Assembly: GCF_030272615.1 (NCBI RefSeq)
Contig: NC_081412.1
Location: forward strand, 139,950,747-140,014,746
Direction of reading: 5' to 3'
DNA: 64,000 nucleotides
Source of the DNA: Cryptomeria japonica
Lineage: Eukaryota > Streptophyta > Pinopsida > Cupressales > Cupressaceae
A program made the position numbers and the translations under genes. Below, in pieces: positions 44,971 through 56,624 of this stretch. Under the pieces are notes generated by a model. The model saw nothing but the letters and a program-made list of their open reading frames with translations. It did not search any database and was not told where the DNA came from. Position 1 is the first letter of the stretch; every line of letters starts with the position of its first letter.

Positions 44971-46600
44971 CACCTCTTAAGAAGTTTTTCGTTGAGTTGG
45001 TTCCCACCCTAGCAGTTCCCGACAATATCAAGCACTTTCAAGTGTTTGAAGATGATAGACATATCTTGGCTTTTCTTGCAAATTCGGGAGCATTTGAGGA
45101 CCAAATTGTTGATGAAGATGACAGAGAGGAAGGATTTAATGAGTTAGACAATGACCCCATTATGATCCTTCCCTCCAACGTCATCCCCAAAGGAATGGTG
45201 ACTTTGGAATGCCTTTTTGATTCAGACTCAAGGGTAAAAGAAAAATTGACTACCGAGTTTGAAGCTGACAAATATGAACCCCACAATATTGGCCTTGAAG
45301 GATAGGAAAAGTTAGTGTCTATTGGTAAGACTTGCACTCAAGCTGAAAAAGAGGAGATTATTAAGATTTTGAAAGAATACATTGATGTCATAGCCTGGGG
45401 GTATGAGTATCTGAAGACATTTGATACTTCTATAATCGCACATACAATTCTTGTGAAGCCTAATGCAAAACTTTTTAGGCAGAAACAACGTCTTGTGAAT
45501 CCTCTTATTGAGCCTCTCATTTTTAAAGAAGTGCAGAAACTTCTCACCGCAAATATTATTTTTCCTGTCAGGCATTCTACTTGGGTTGCTAATTTTGTCT
45601 TTGTTAGGAAGAAGAATGGTGAAATCCAGTTGTGTGTGGATTTTCGTAACTTAAACAAGGCATTCGAAAAGGACAACTACCCATTACCTTCCCTTGACGA
45701 AGTCTTGCAGATTGTCAACGGGTCGCAGATGATTTCTTTCCTCGATGGATACTTGGAGTATAATCAAGTGATGGTCAGTTATGAAGACCATTTGAAGATG
45801 ACATTTACTACTAAATGGGGAGCTTTTACATACTGGCATATGCCATTTGGGTTAATAAATGCAGGAGCAATCTTTCAGCGTGTTATGGATGTGAACTTCA
45901 AAGAGCTGATAGGGAAGTATATCATCATATATATGGATGATCTAACAATTATTTCAAAGAGGTGTGAAGACCACCCTAATCATCTTCATAAGATATTTGA
46001 AAGATGCCGAAAGCACCAAATATCTCTAAATCCCAAAAAATGTATATTCGGAGTGTCTGAAGGGAAATTACTTGGTCATGTGATTTCTGAGAGAGGTATA
46101 TCTATTTACCCTGATCAGGTAGAAGCACTATTGAAACTCCAGATGCCTGGCAGCAAAAAAGAGATGTGGTCCTTCTTTGGAAAGATAAATTTTGTTTGAA
46201 AGTTCATCACCGGCTTTGCAAAGATTGTTAAACCATTGAATGAGATGATGAAGAAGGATGTCAAAATTGAGTGGAACCAACAACCCAAGGATTCTTTCAA
46301 TCAAACCAAGAAATCAATTTTTGAAGCACCTATTTTAACTAGCCCTGATTACTCTCTACCACCTCATATATATTCATTTGCTTCCTTGCATTCATGTGTT
46401 GCAGTGCTTACCCAAAAGAAGGACGGGGATGAAAAACCCATTGCATTCATGAGCTCTTTAAGAATGCAGAAGAAGGATATACTACATTAGATCTAAGCAA
46501 GCCTTCGCTTTGGTGCGAGCTATCAAGAAGTTTAGACATTGCATCCTCAGGAGAAAAGTGTATGCTATCCATGAAGCTGGTTTGAGGACAGGGATTATCC
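44971..46600 (+). pseudogene. pol: Reverse transcriptase and connected RNase H remnant
   Basis: A linker (44971-45314) leads into RT. Landmarks: WVANFVFVRKKNGEIQLCVD, FRNLNKAFEKDNYPLP, YWHMPFGLINAGAIFQRVMD, then IIIYMDDLTIISKR with YMDD at 45930-45941, then HQISLNPKKCIFGVSEGKLLG. The RT core is open from 45315 to 46199 (294 codons), the best preserved part of this element. The following tether and gypsy-type RNase H (APILTSPDYSLP; SFASLHSCVAVLTQKKDGDE; KPIAFMSSLRM) are broken at 46197 and 46488, and the last part of RNase H is decayed. Confidence 0.88.
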
Positions 46601-46603
46601 CCA

Positions 46604-47922
46604 GTGCTGGCATCAAATTATCCCCACATCCAGTGTCAACAATACATTATTAATTATTTCACTCAAGATCCCTGGTATTCTGATTTAATTTATCTTCTTC
46701 TGAACAACAAGTGCTCTGAAGGATTGACTGCTCCTCAACGAAGAGCACTGAGACTCAAATGTGCTAATTACATTATTAAATATTTCATTCTATATCGCAA
46801 AAATTATGAGGGAATCTATCTCAGATGTGTCGACTGACAGCAAGCTTAGAAAATGGTAGATGAGTTCCATGGCAAAAATGGCACTGGCCATGGATTGTTC
46901 GATGCAACAACTCATCATATCACGAAGGCTGGTTATTATTGGCCCACCATATTGAACGATGTTCACCATCATGTTTGACATTTTCACACTTGTCAAACCA
47001 CCACCCTCAGGGAACATAATATAGCTATGCCTCTACAACCAGTATATGAAGTGTGACCATTCGTGCAGCGGGCTTTGGATTTCATTGGAGTGATAAATCC
47101 TAATTCCTTTGTTGGACACAAGTTTATCCTCACTGCTACCGACTATTGCACTAGGTGGATTGAGGCACACTCTTGCAAGAATTGTACTGTGGAGGTTGTC
47201 ATTAAGTTCCTTGAAGATAAAATCGTCACCAAGTTTGGAATGCCATTTTCTCTGGTATGTGATAATGTCCATGCTTTTACTTCAGAACAACTAATGCAAT
47301 GGCCATATGAATGCAATGTGAATCTTAAGTTTTCTTCTAATTATTATCCACAAGGGAATGGGGTGGAATAATCAACAAATAAGAACCTTCTTGATGTAAT
47401 CAAGAAATTATTAGAAAGGAATCCTAGGGACTAGCATAATCAGTTAAAATACGCCCTCTGGGATGATCAAACCCATGTTAAAGATGTCGTTGGTACCTAC
47501 CCGTACTATCTGGTGTATGGTCAAGAGCCATTTTTTCCAATCAATATCCAAATTCTCATACTCCAACTCATGAAGGACTTAGAAATTGGGGATCAGGTTG
47601 AAGTTTGCCTTTGAAATTTGTTAAAACTTGATGAACGAACCATTAACGCTTTGCAACATTTTTTCCAAACACCAAACCGTTGTTAAACGATGGTTTGGTA
47701 AAAGAGCCAAAGTGAAATCTTTTTGAATCTCTGACCTTGTTCTTGTTTGGACAAGGCTAAAGAAAAGAAGGGCAATCACCACAAATTTGAAAGATTGTGG
47801 TTAGGTCGTTACCAAATTGAAGAAATCCTAGGGGAGAACACCTTTTGATTGAGCTCGTTAACTGGAAAACCTGTACCATTGTTTGTCAATGGTCAGTTCC
47901 TGAAGCATTATTTTGATTAATC
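46604..47922 (+). pseudogene. pol: Integrase, broken
   Basis: A zinc-binding region (EFHGKNGTGHG ... GYYWPTIL ... HTCQ, with one Cys lost) precedes the core. The catalytic residues are Asp in LDFIGVINPN (47078), Asp in SLVCDNVHAFTS (47261) and Glu in YYPQGNGVE (47366). The C-terminal part reads YPYYLVYGQEP, then 'LGRYQIEEILGENTF' and VPLFVNGQFLKHYF, the typical end of Tat-branch gypsy pol. Several stops and one or more frameshifts. The CDN in place of the common TDN is a minor variant. Confidence 0.85.
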
Positions 47923-48907
47923 CACAATTGAGCTTGATCCTTTGTACTATAGTAGTTTAGTTGTTTTGTTCACTTTGTTTTCTTTTGTTTTGTATGTTTG
48001 CTTTGTTTGTTTGTGTTTTGTTTCGTTTTGTTTTGTTGTCTTTGTTCATTTCTTTGTTTTATTTGGGGAAAGTATTTATTCTCAAAGTTTTGATATGGTT
48101 GCATTTAGAGAGACTTCGACTCTTAGCTCTTTATAACTTCATTATCCCTGGGATAGTTTTGAAATCCTTGCCTACATTCATCAAAGGTGGAATATAAAAG
48201 GTTAATGATGATTTAATTTTTTGATATTCAATTGGTGAAGACTAACTTGATCATCCAGCACCATCATCGCATTAAGATACATCATAAAATACCCAAAGAT
48301 GTCAATAGAGCTTATTTCCAAGTGAAAAATCTAAAGTCGGGTTGTTTATCATTGTCCGTTATGGTCCCCTACCCAGGTTTAGAGCTTCATTGCTTTGAAA
48401 GTTACTTTAAGTTTCAAGCAGTCAAGGCTTTATATTCGATGAAGTGAAGGTATATTCTCAAAAAAATAAAAAGAATGAAAATATTAATCTGATGCAACTT
48501 ATTAGGGTGTTTCAAGTAATCTCCACCAAGGCTATAGACACCTGACTAGTAGTGGAGCATAGGTTGACGAGGTCCAAAGGTATCTTTATCGGGGCTATAG
48601 ACGCCCGGCTGGGAGCAGAGCTATGCCCATGATAACCTTGCACATAACACATGGTTGAGTTCAGTCACGTAGTTTGGGCCCATGTTCTATTGTTTATCTT
48701 CATGATTAGAAAGATGGGGTAATTAATCAAAAGCACACACTTAAGGCTAATCTTGTTTTGTTCCTAATTTGATTGTATGATCATTAGTTCATTCATACTT
48801 TTTCTTTTATATACTACCCTGAATGATAGTAGTCTTGGAGGTCTACGAAACCAGAGATTCTGAACTTCTAAAATGCCTAGAGTTTTTTTTCCTAGAAAGT
48901 CACCATT
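47923..48907 (+). other. Non-coding 3' internal region of the gypsy element
   Basis: Contains a T/G-rich run (tttgtttgtttgtgttttg, about 47995-48060) and two diverged copies of a ~70-bp unit built on 'ggctatagacacctgactag' (48530 and 48595). No clear polypurine tract adjoins the 3' LTR. Confidence 0.5.
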
Positions 48908-49004
48908 TGTTATGCCTTGCACATATACCCCCATCATTTTATTTGGCATGAAAATGCGGGTCCCCTTTTTATGTCTTTTGCTTTCTTTTGCCTTTGTGTT
49001 TTTT

Positions 49005-50290
49005 CTTTGGACACTTCAGAACCCTAGAGCCCCAAAGTTTCGAGGTGCCCTTTTGGTTTGTTTTTGGTCTTCTTTGGAACCTTGGAACCCCGAAGTTCTG
49101 AAGTGCTCTCTATACCTTTGTGCTTTTGTCGAGACCTCAAGACCTCAGAACCCCGAAGTCCCAAAGTCTTGTTTGTTTTGTTTTGGTTCAAGACCTCAGA
49201 ACCTCGGAGCCCTAAAGTTATGAAGTCTTGTCTTCTTTGTCTTGTGGAAGCCTTGGAATTTAAAAATCTCGGAATCCTGAGTTCTTCATGTTTTGCTGTG
49301 TTTTGGTTTGAGTTTCAGAATTTCGGAACTCCAAAATCCTGGACTCGCTTTGTATTTCACCCTAGAACTCTGGAACCCCAAAGCCCTGAGGTATTTTTTT
49401 GTGCGTGTCAGGGCCTTGGAACCCCAAAACCATGGAGTTCCAAGCTTCCCTTTGTTTTGTCTCCGGACCCTGAAACCCTGGAATCCCAAGGTCGTGTTTA
49501 GTGAGATAGTACGATCACCGAAGAGGAGGGTATAAATAGGGAAAAATGGATGATTTTCATTCATTTGTGCATTCTTCATCTCCAAAACTTGAGCTCTCCC
49601 TCCACACGATTTTCTTCTTCACTCGTTCATGTTTTCCTCGCCACCTCGTCAAGTTGGTTGGTTTGTTTGTTTTTGTTTTCGCATTTTTCATGTTGTTTAG
49701 CTAGGGTTAGATTAGATTTTTATGCTTTCAATAAATTTTCCAATTCATTTTTCCTACCTCACGGAACCCTAGTTTTGGCACCTCGGGATCTCAGAATCCC
49801 GAAATTCCGAAGTGCCTAAGTTTTACCCAATTCAACAACTCGGAACCCCAGAGTTTCGAAGTCATCATTTGACAAGAGTTTTATCCATCTCGGGATTCTG
49901 GAATCCCAAAATCCTTACACCTTATAAAGTTTCATGTTTTACTCACCTCAGAACCTCGGAACCCTGGAGTAGTCCCTTACTTGAGAAATTTTACTCACAT
50001 GAGGATTTCGGAATTCTGGAATCTCGGAGTCTATTTTTGAAACTGTTTTTCTCACCTCAAAACCTCGGGACCTCGAAGTTCTGAAATCTACCTTTTGAGG
50101 TCTTTTCCAAACTCGGAATCCCAAAGTTTTGAATTTGGTTGTTATTGCCCTTTCTTTAACTCGGGATCCCAGAACCTGGACACCTGAAGTTCCTTCCTAT
50201 TTTGCATTTTATAACTCAAGATCCCAAAACCCTGAAATTATCTCATTTGAAGGGTTTTATACCCTGAAACCTCAGAGTTCCGAAATATGT
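49005..50290. repeat. Array of degenerate TCGGAAC...GTTCCGA stem-loop motifs in the 3' LTR
   Basis: Counterpart of 35160-36420, unit by unit in the same order but with independent CpG-type changes. Units lie both upstream and downstream of the TATA box. Confidence 0.85.
49531..49538 (+). promoter_or_regulatory. TATA box of the gypsy LTR (3' copy)
   Basis: gggTATAAATAggg is a near-ideal plant TATA box. AATAAA follows at 49730-49735. The equivalent 42 bp are deleted from the 5' LTR. Confidence 0.8.
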
Positions 50291-50354
50291 GGAGATTGTA
50301 TAATAAGAAGTAATAGATAATTATTGATATTTTCTTGCAGGATAAAGTAGATTG

Positions 50355-53300
50355 ATGGACCCATCCCCAAGAAAGAAAAGGACAAAGGAAGAAGAAAATA
50401 TTGCTAAGAAGCCAATACTAATGAAGTATTAGTATCAAGGGCAGACACTCACCTCAAAGCTTGAAGATAAAGTTCAATGGGTAACCGACATTGAGATCAA
50501 ACACATAGAAATTGAAGATATAAAAACCCAACTAACATCTACACCTCATACCCTTGAAGCACGCTACAGGAGAATTAAGAGATCATGGCTAGTGGAGGCA
50601 ACTATATTCCCCCAAGCTATGCAATCACTGTAGTTGATAATGAAAATTTCCCAATACTACCAGCTAAGTACAAGACAATGTGTTAATGCAGATGGAAAAG
50701 TGATCGTAGATCTTTTGCCATATATGATAGGAATGACTTTTGGAATACCAGTGAGAAAGAGGTTCTAGTAACAACTGAGGAGTAATCCATCTCTATGTTT
50801 GTGAAGAATGCTTCTAACTACAAAAAATATATCAATGAAGCCTGGCTAAAAGAGCCAAGGAAGGCAAGGCTAAAGGCTACAAAGATTTTGAGAGAATATT
50901 TTTAGGAACCTTAAAGAGACCTCATCATCATGTTAAGAAGAGTATTTGGAAAGCCAGAATACAAGCATTTTTAGACATGGATGTTTCATTACATGCATAC
51001 AATTTTGATTGGCCACGGGTTATTTCAGATAACATTCATAATCAGCTAACCAAGGTCCTCCAAACAAAGAAGTTCTTCATGACTGTTTATGTCATATGGG
51101 TGGTAGCTCGTGCTAGTAATTTTCCAGAGCTAAAAACTGAAGGGAAAATAGGGGAAGAGCCTGGATAGAAAAGAGTGTGGGAATATTACACTCAATTGCC
51201 TATCTCTCAGGCCAAACTCCATTTTAAAAGACTAAATGATTCTTTCATTTAATGTGTAATAATAAAACTAATAGGTGATCTTGGGTACAGACTGACCCCA
51301 GAGGCAATGCAAATGGTTAAAGAATGGGGGTGTTGGTTCTTGCAAAACCAACAATCTACCTACCTTCATGTCAGTGGCTTTACAGTGAACCCATTCCTTC
51401 TACCAAGGTATTGTAGCAATAGAATAATCATTTTGGAATATGTCAGACAATTGATTGGTCTACAAGCATTGTTGACATTTAAGCACAAGAATGGAAGTAC
51501 TTTTCCTATTTCTCTAGAACATTATACATGTCCTAATATATAGGCAGCTAAGGCAATAGAACAAGAACTTCAAGATTTGAGCCTATAAGAGTTCAATTAT
51601 TCAAGAGAAAGATATGACCCATATGGAAAATTGAAACAAATGATGCCTATTTCTTACAAGGGTCACAAGCCATCCTTAGAAGATTATCGGGCTAATTTAC
51701 AAGATAGATTTGAGGCCAGAGAAAAAGGATTTACATGTTGATTGTCCCACGAATTAGAGATTTTGAAATTGAAATAAATATTCCAAAGGAGTTAAGGGAT
51801 GATGGTGGGTTGCTTGATCTTGTATTCAAAGAAAAGGGAATTGATAAAACACCCCTTACTCCTATTAGTTGGTCCAACCAAGAAGAGCTAGATATTGATA
51901 TTGTTACCGCAAAGGTTCTAGAGAGAACAATGCAATGGTTAAACGTAAGGATCCGACCAAGTGTTTCCAGGGGGAAGAAAAAGGGCAAAGCTACTGATAA
52001 CCCTTAGACCAAAGTCCACAAAGAATATGTAAGAAGAATGAGGTCTGATTCAAGGAAGAATACTTCCACCAATCCTGAGGAGACAACAGTACCAATTGAT
52101 AATCAAGAGTTGAAGAGGTAGTTGGACACCAAAATGAGAGAATCTCAATTCTTGAAAACCACCGTTGAACACAAGATTACTACAGGGTTACAAGTCATTC
52201 CACAAGCTTCCATTACTCCCATTGTTCCTACTATTGGGATGGTTCCAGGAGAGGGCACTTTTCAAATAGAGAGTACTGAAACACAGCCTCCTCTTGCTCC
52301 TTCAACACGAAATACCACACCCCCTCCAGTACCAACCCAAGAACAAGTCATCATCCATAATATTGAGACAAATTCTAATGAAGATGATGAACCAATTGCA
52401 GTTGTAGCAAAGAAGAGGAGAGTTGAAAAGAAACAAAAGGAACCACAAGAGTAGCTTGCAACAACTCAACCAAAAAAATAATTGGGGGTTACAGAAGAGC
52501 CATCAATACAAGTGCAACCGATGAAAATTCATGTACAAGTTATGGGAGAAGAGGGATATGATGAAGGACAAGAACGCAGTGAACATGTTGAACATGATGA
52601 GCAACATGAAAGGATGGTCCTTACTCCTGATGAACAAAAATATTACTTGAATAGTTAGGAGGAGATAGGCAAAGGCAGGTAGAAGAAACAGAAAAGGTAT
52701 TTGAAGAAGAAATTTCAAAAAAGTTAGAGGAGATAGCAAAGAAACAACAACCCATAGAGGTACTGCAAGCTAATCTTGCTCAACAAGTTTCTCAATTCGA
52801 AAAAAGGCCACCAACCCCTCCAGATCAGCAAGAAGAACAACAAGAGCACTGAGAAGAGGAGCAGGAACAGAATATAGAAGCTTGTAGGATTAATGCAAAT
52901 GTAACGATGCAAGGAGGGGAACAAGATGACAATGTGCCTCAACGGTTAATTTTACCTTCAAGAAGAAGGAAAAGGCCGCCCTCCCAAATATAACTTTGCA
53001 GGATGCAATTACCGAGTCTCCAAGGAGAGAAAAGAGAGAAAGAACAATTCATCATCTATCAAGGACATACTTGGGAGATGTAATTAATAGCATAGCAACA
53101 CCTGTTTGAGATTCTGAGGAAACCTCTCAAGCCACCCCTAGGTATCAAGTATCAGAAGTCAATTTGGGTAGACATACCGAGTGGGGGGAGATTGATACTC
53201 TACTTGCTACGACTTCCACTGTCCGAACAAGAATGGAGAAGGAATATAAAACAAAAGCAGAGGTCAAGGCACAATTGAGGCAATATAGACAACTAATCAT

Positions 53301-54072
53301 GGAGATATCCAAGCCTCTTGATTCTAGAAATGACGATACTTTTCTATCTACTTCATGGCTCCCGCAGGGTGATATCAAGGCATTGTATGAAATGAGGAAA
53401 GTGCCCACAATGGTTAAGCCTTGGGCAAAAGATCAATTGAACAAAGTTAAAATGTTCCTATAAAATACAATGGAGATAGTTGAAGAAGCCTATTTTAATG
53501 AAAATGCCCTTATTTACTGTTCTGCACAATGGGAACAATAGCTTCTTCAATTCTCAAAACAACACAAGATCATGAAGAAAATCATAGGATTAGAAGAAGA
53601 AGATGTGATTGCAAAAGAGGATTAATTGGGAGGAGGGACTATTGATAAATTACAATCATGTATGGACATTCTATACTTGAAGATAGAAATAATGGAGTAG
53701 AGCCACATCAAGGTGTTGAAATAACATTGTCCACTCCTTGATGCACTTGAGAAATATGAGCAATTCTTGATCAAATTGTTAGGAAAGTATGGCCATAGCC
53801 TCAAATAGAATGGAGTGTTACATCAAGAGGTTATACTCAGCAAGTGGGACTCTTAAGTTGATGATTATTTTGTAGATACTGTGAAGGTTGCTATTGACAA
53901 AATGAATTGATATATGTATGTAATTTTCATGTGTCAAGGAGCTGAGACAATAATGGACCAAATGGTTAGCAAGTCTGGCAGTATAAAGGAGATACTTAGA
54001 GTATCTAAATTGAGGATAAGTTACATTGTTGACCCACCTACTGCTTCCCTGGACTGCTTCATCAACAACTAC
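50355..54072 (+). pseudogene. LTR-encoded ORF, copy in the 3' LTR, broken
   Basis: Starts MDPSPRKKRTKEEE at 50355 after ttttcttgcag, a good acceptor. It aligns along its length with 36482-40222 and, more distantly, with the intact ORF at 2094-5312 (FLLPRYCSNRIIILEYVRQL; RYDPYGKLKQMMPISYKGHK; LRDDGGLLDLVFKEKGIDKT; KTTVEHKITTGLQVIPQASI). It shares at least three nonsense codons with the 5' LTR copy (after NS before EEM, after QEH before EEE, and after the HG-SLK position), and has others of its own. Confidence 0.8.
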
Positions 54073-54349
54073 TAAAACTACAAGAAGAAGTAAATAATGA
54101 ACTTGTAGTTGTAAAAAGCACTGGAGTACTGTCAGCACAATCACCGCTGCTACAACTGAGCCTTCAACTGGAGCTACATTTAATACTTACTTTTTGAGTA
54201 TTCCTTTTGCATTATTCAAAGTTCTTGTTGTTGGGGCACCATTTTGGAACTGAACATTGAGTACTAGTTTAGTAGTACTTAACTGGAGTTCATAGGCAGT
54301 GACTTGCATGTCGACTAGAACTCCCCCTTCTATAATCCTAGTTTGTAGG

Positions 54350-55970
54350 TGTGGAGGGGAAAAGCAAGACCAGGTGACTAGGACCTAATCCCACTTTTGC
54401 CAACACATTGTGAATATGAAAGAGCCTAGGGAGATAACTCACTTTGGCTACTTGTAAGAAAGAGAGATCCAAGTATTATCTCTTAGGGTTTCTAGTCCTC
54501 TTGTTGTATATGAAGAGAAGGTGTGGAAAATAGGCTTGATTTATCAACTAGACTAGGAAATGAACAGTGAGGCATATATGAACTGAAATTACAGAAACTT
54601 GTAGGATTGAAATCGAGATACTAAAATCAGGGAAGGGGGAGAAATTTGAATGTGTACCTGGTGTTGAAAAATGAGCTAAACTGACTGGGACAAGGGTGCC
54701 ATGCCCCTGTCTTGATTCTGCAAACAGGAAGTTACAACTAAAGGTCTGCTAACTTGATGTTCTGAGCTTCCACCCTGCTAAATTTCACCTGAAATTGGGG
54801 GGACTGGGGTGCCACGCCCTTGTCCCTAATGATTCTGGGATAGATCCAAATCCTTAAGACATTCCCTGTGCCTTTTAGTAGTCTTGAAAGTCTTCAGGGT
54901 ACCTCTACCTGCACTTGCAACTTAAAATAGGGTTTTGGGTGGCTATATGAAGGCGAAACCCCTGTTTTGGTGATTTCCACCTCAACAAATAGTCCATTTT
55001 TATAGTAAAATAGTGTGTGCAGGAATCTTGTGTGTGGAAGACCCTAAAATGATGTATGTAAACAATCTAGAGTAACCTTATGCTTTAAAGAGTAAACCCT
55101 AAATGCTTTTAATTGACAAAGTAAATACTCTAAATCAATGATGCTAAGTGATCTAAAGCATAAATTTAAATCTACAAATTGATGTAATGAAGCTCATACA
55201 AAGACATCAAAACAACATGAAATCATACCCAACCCCAAGGGAGGGTTACAAGCCAATCTTCAGCCGGTGATCTCCTATTGCTTTCCTACATCTTCAAAAT
55301 CCCCCAATTGATGAAAGAATGCTTAGTGAATGCTTGATAGATGCTGTTGAATGTTGTTGAAGACTCCAAAAGACCTTTTCTTTCACTGCATAGAAGGCTC
55401 CTTAGCCAAAAAACTTCTTAGCCTTCAAATGAAGAAAGAGAGATCTTATGTATGAAACCCTAGATCCTAATTTCATCTTTAGGCCGACCTAGGATTTGAA
55501 TTTCCTGCCAGTTTATTGGGGTTAATAATTATAATATCATCAAATTATGTTCCCAAAATTTCGGGAAAAATGTCAATGATCGTGTGTAACTTACACACGG
55601 TTTGACCAAATTTCCACCAAATTTTCAATGTCGTTAGATATGATGATTTTAGAGGGAATCCCAAAGTTACAACTGATTTCGAGATGTTTTGATATGCGAA
55701 ATCAGGCATTAAAGCTCGAAATAAGACATAATTAGGATTTATGATTTAATGACTTATTGGAGGAATAAATTAAAAAGGGGCACACTTAAGGTAAAGGGCC
55801 CAATTTTATGATGTGGAGAGGGATGAAATATAACTTTAGATTTAATTAAATTAATTAATTAAATGCTTAAAGGGAAATTACAATGCAAGATGCAAATACA
55901 CTAAGGCGAGTGCTAAACTAAGCATAGAATTGTACCACCCTAGCAAGGGTGTACAATTTACGACATTATA
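54350..55970 (-). mobile_element. Nested 1.62 kb LTR-like insertion
   Basis: Absent from the equivalent site in the 5' LTR (about 40487). The ends on the plus strand are TGTGGAGGGG and CGACATTATA. On the minus strand the start TATAATGTCGTAAATTGTAC is probably TGTAATG with one transition. The flanks gtagg (54345-54349) and gtaag (55971-55975) are a 5-bp duplication with one change. No ORF of note; it contains two GC-rich stem-loops. Best read as a solo LTR; orientation is inferred from the TGTnATG-type start. Confidence 0.75.
54678..54840. repeat. Two GC-rich stem-loop units in the nested LTR
   Basis: Units near 54685 (gggacaagggtgccatgccc, then ctgtc) and 54800 (gggactggggtgccacgccc, then ttgtccc) are each self-complementary: GGGACnnGGG pairs with CCCnTGTCCC around a GTGCCAC-type loop. 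Confidence 0.75.
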
Positions 55971-56624
55971 GTAAGCATGGTGCCTTCCTAGAGTGTAGGG
56001 TTAAACTCTATAAATTGTAGAATTTGGGCCATTTTGAGGGTTCGCGAATTGATGATTCAAAGCCAGTTAGTTAGTAGATTTTAAGAAGTTTTCTCTCACA
56101 AACTCTTGAAATGTTGTTATTCATTTTACAAAGTTTAATGCAAAGCAATTTGTCGATTGCTCGATCTATAGTATGCGTTCTCTTGGTTACAGTTCTTCAT
56201 AGTTTGGTATCTTCTTCCATTTGTATCGGCACTTTGTCCTTCCAATTTTATCGTTTTGTGAATCATATTAGGCATTTTAATGGTATATGAGGAGTGAAGC
56301 GGTATAAGATTTATATGATCCTGTGATACTCATTTCTATTCATATGTGAGTTATCTAGCTTTCCATATTTGTTGGAACATTACGTTGAATGTTGATCAAG
56401 TGTTATTGGCAATACCTTCTTGTGATAAACTAATTTCGTAGTTCACCCAGTTGTTGTGTATTGATCTCTTTATCTTCTCTTGTTACCTTAGCCTATCTTT
56501 TGACATTTCTTTGAATTAGATTCAAGAATTCTGAAATACCTAACCCCAAAAGAGATAAATAACTTTTCTTGTAGTTACGATCAATAGGCCCCTTAACAGG
56601 TACAACTACCTCAACCACCGAGTT

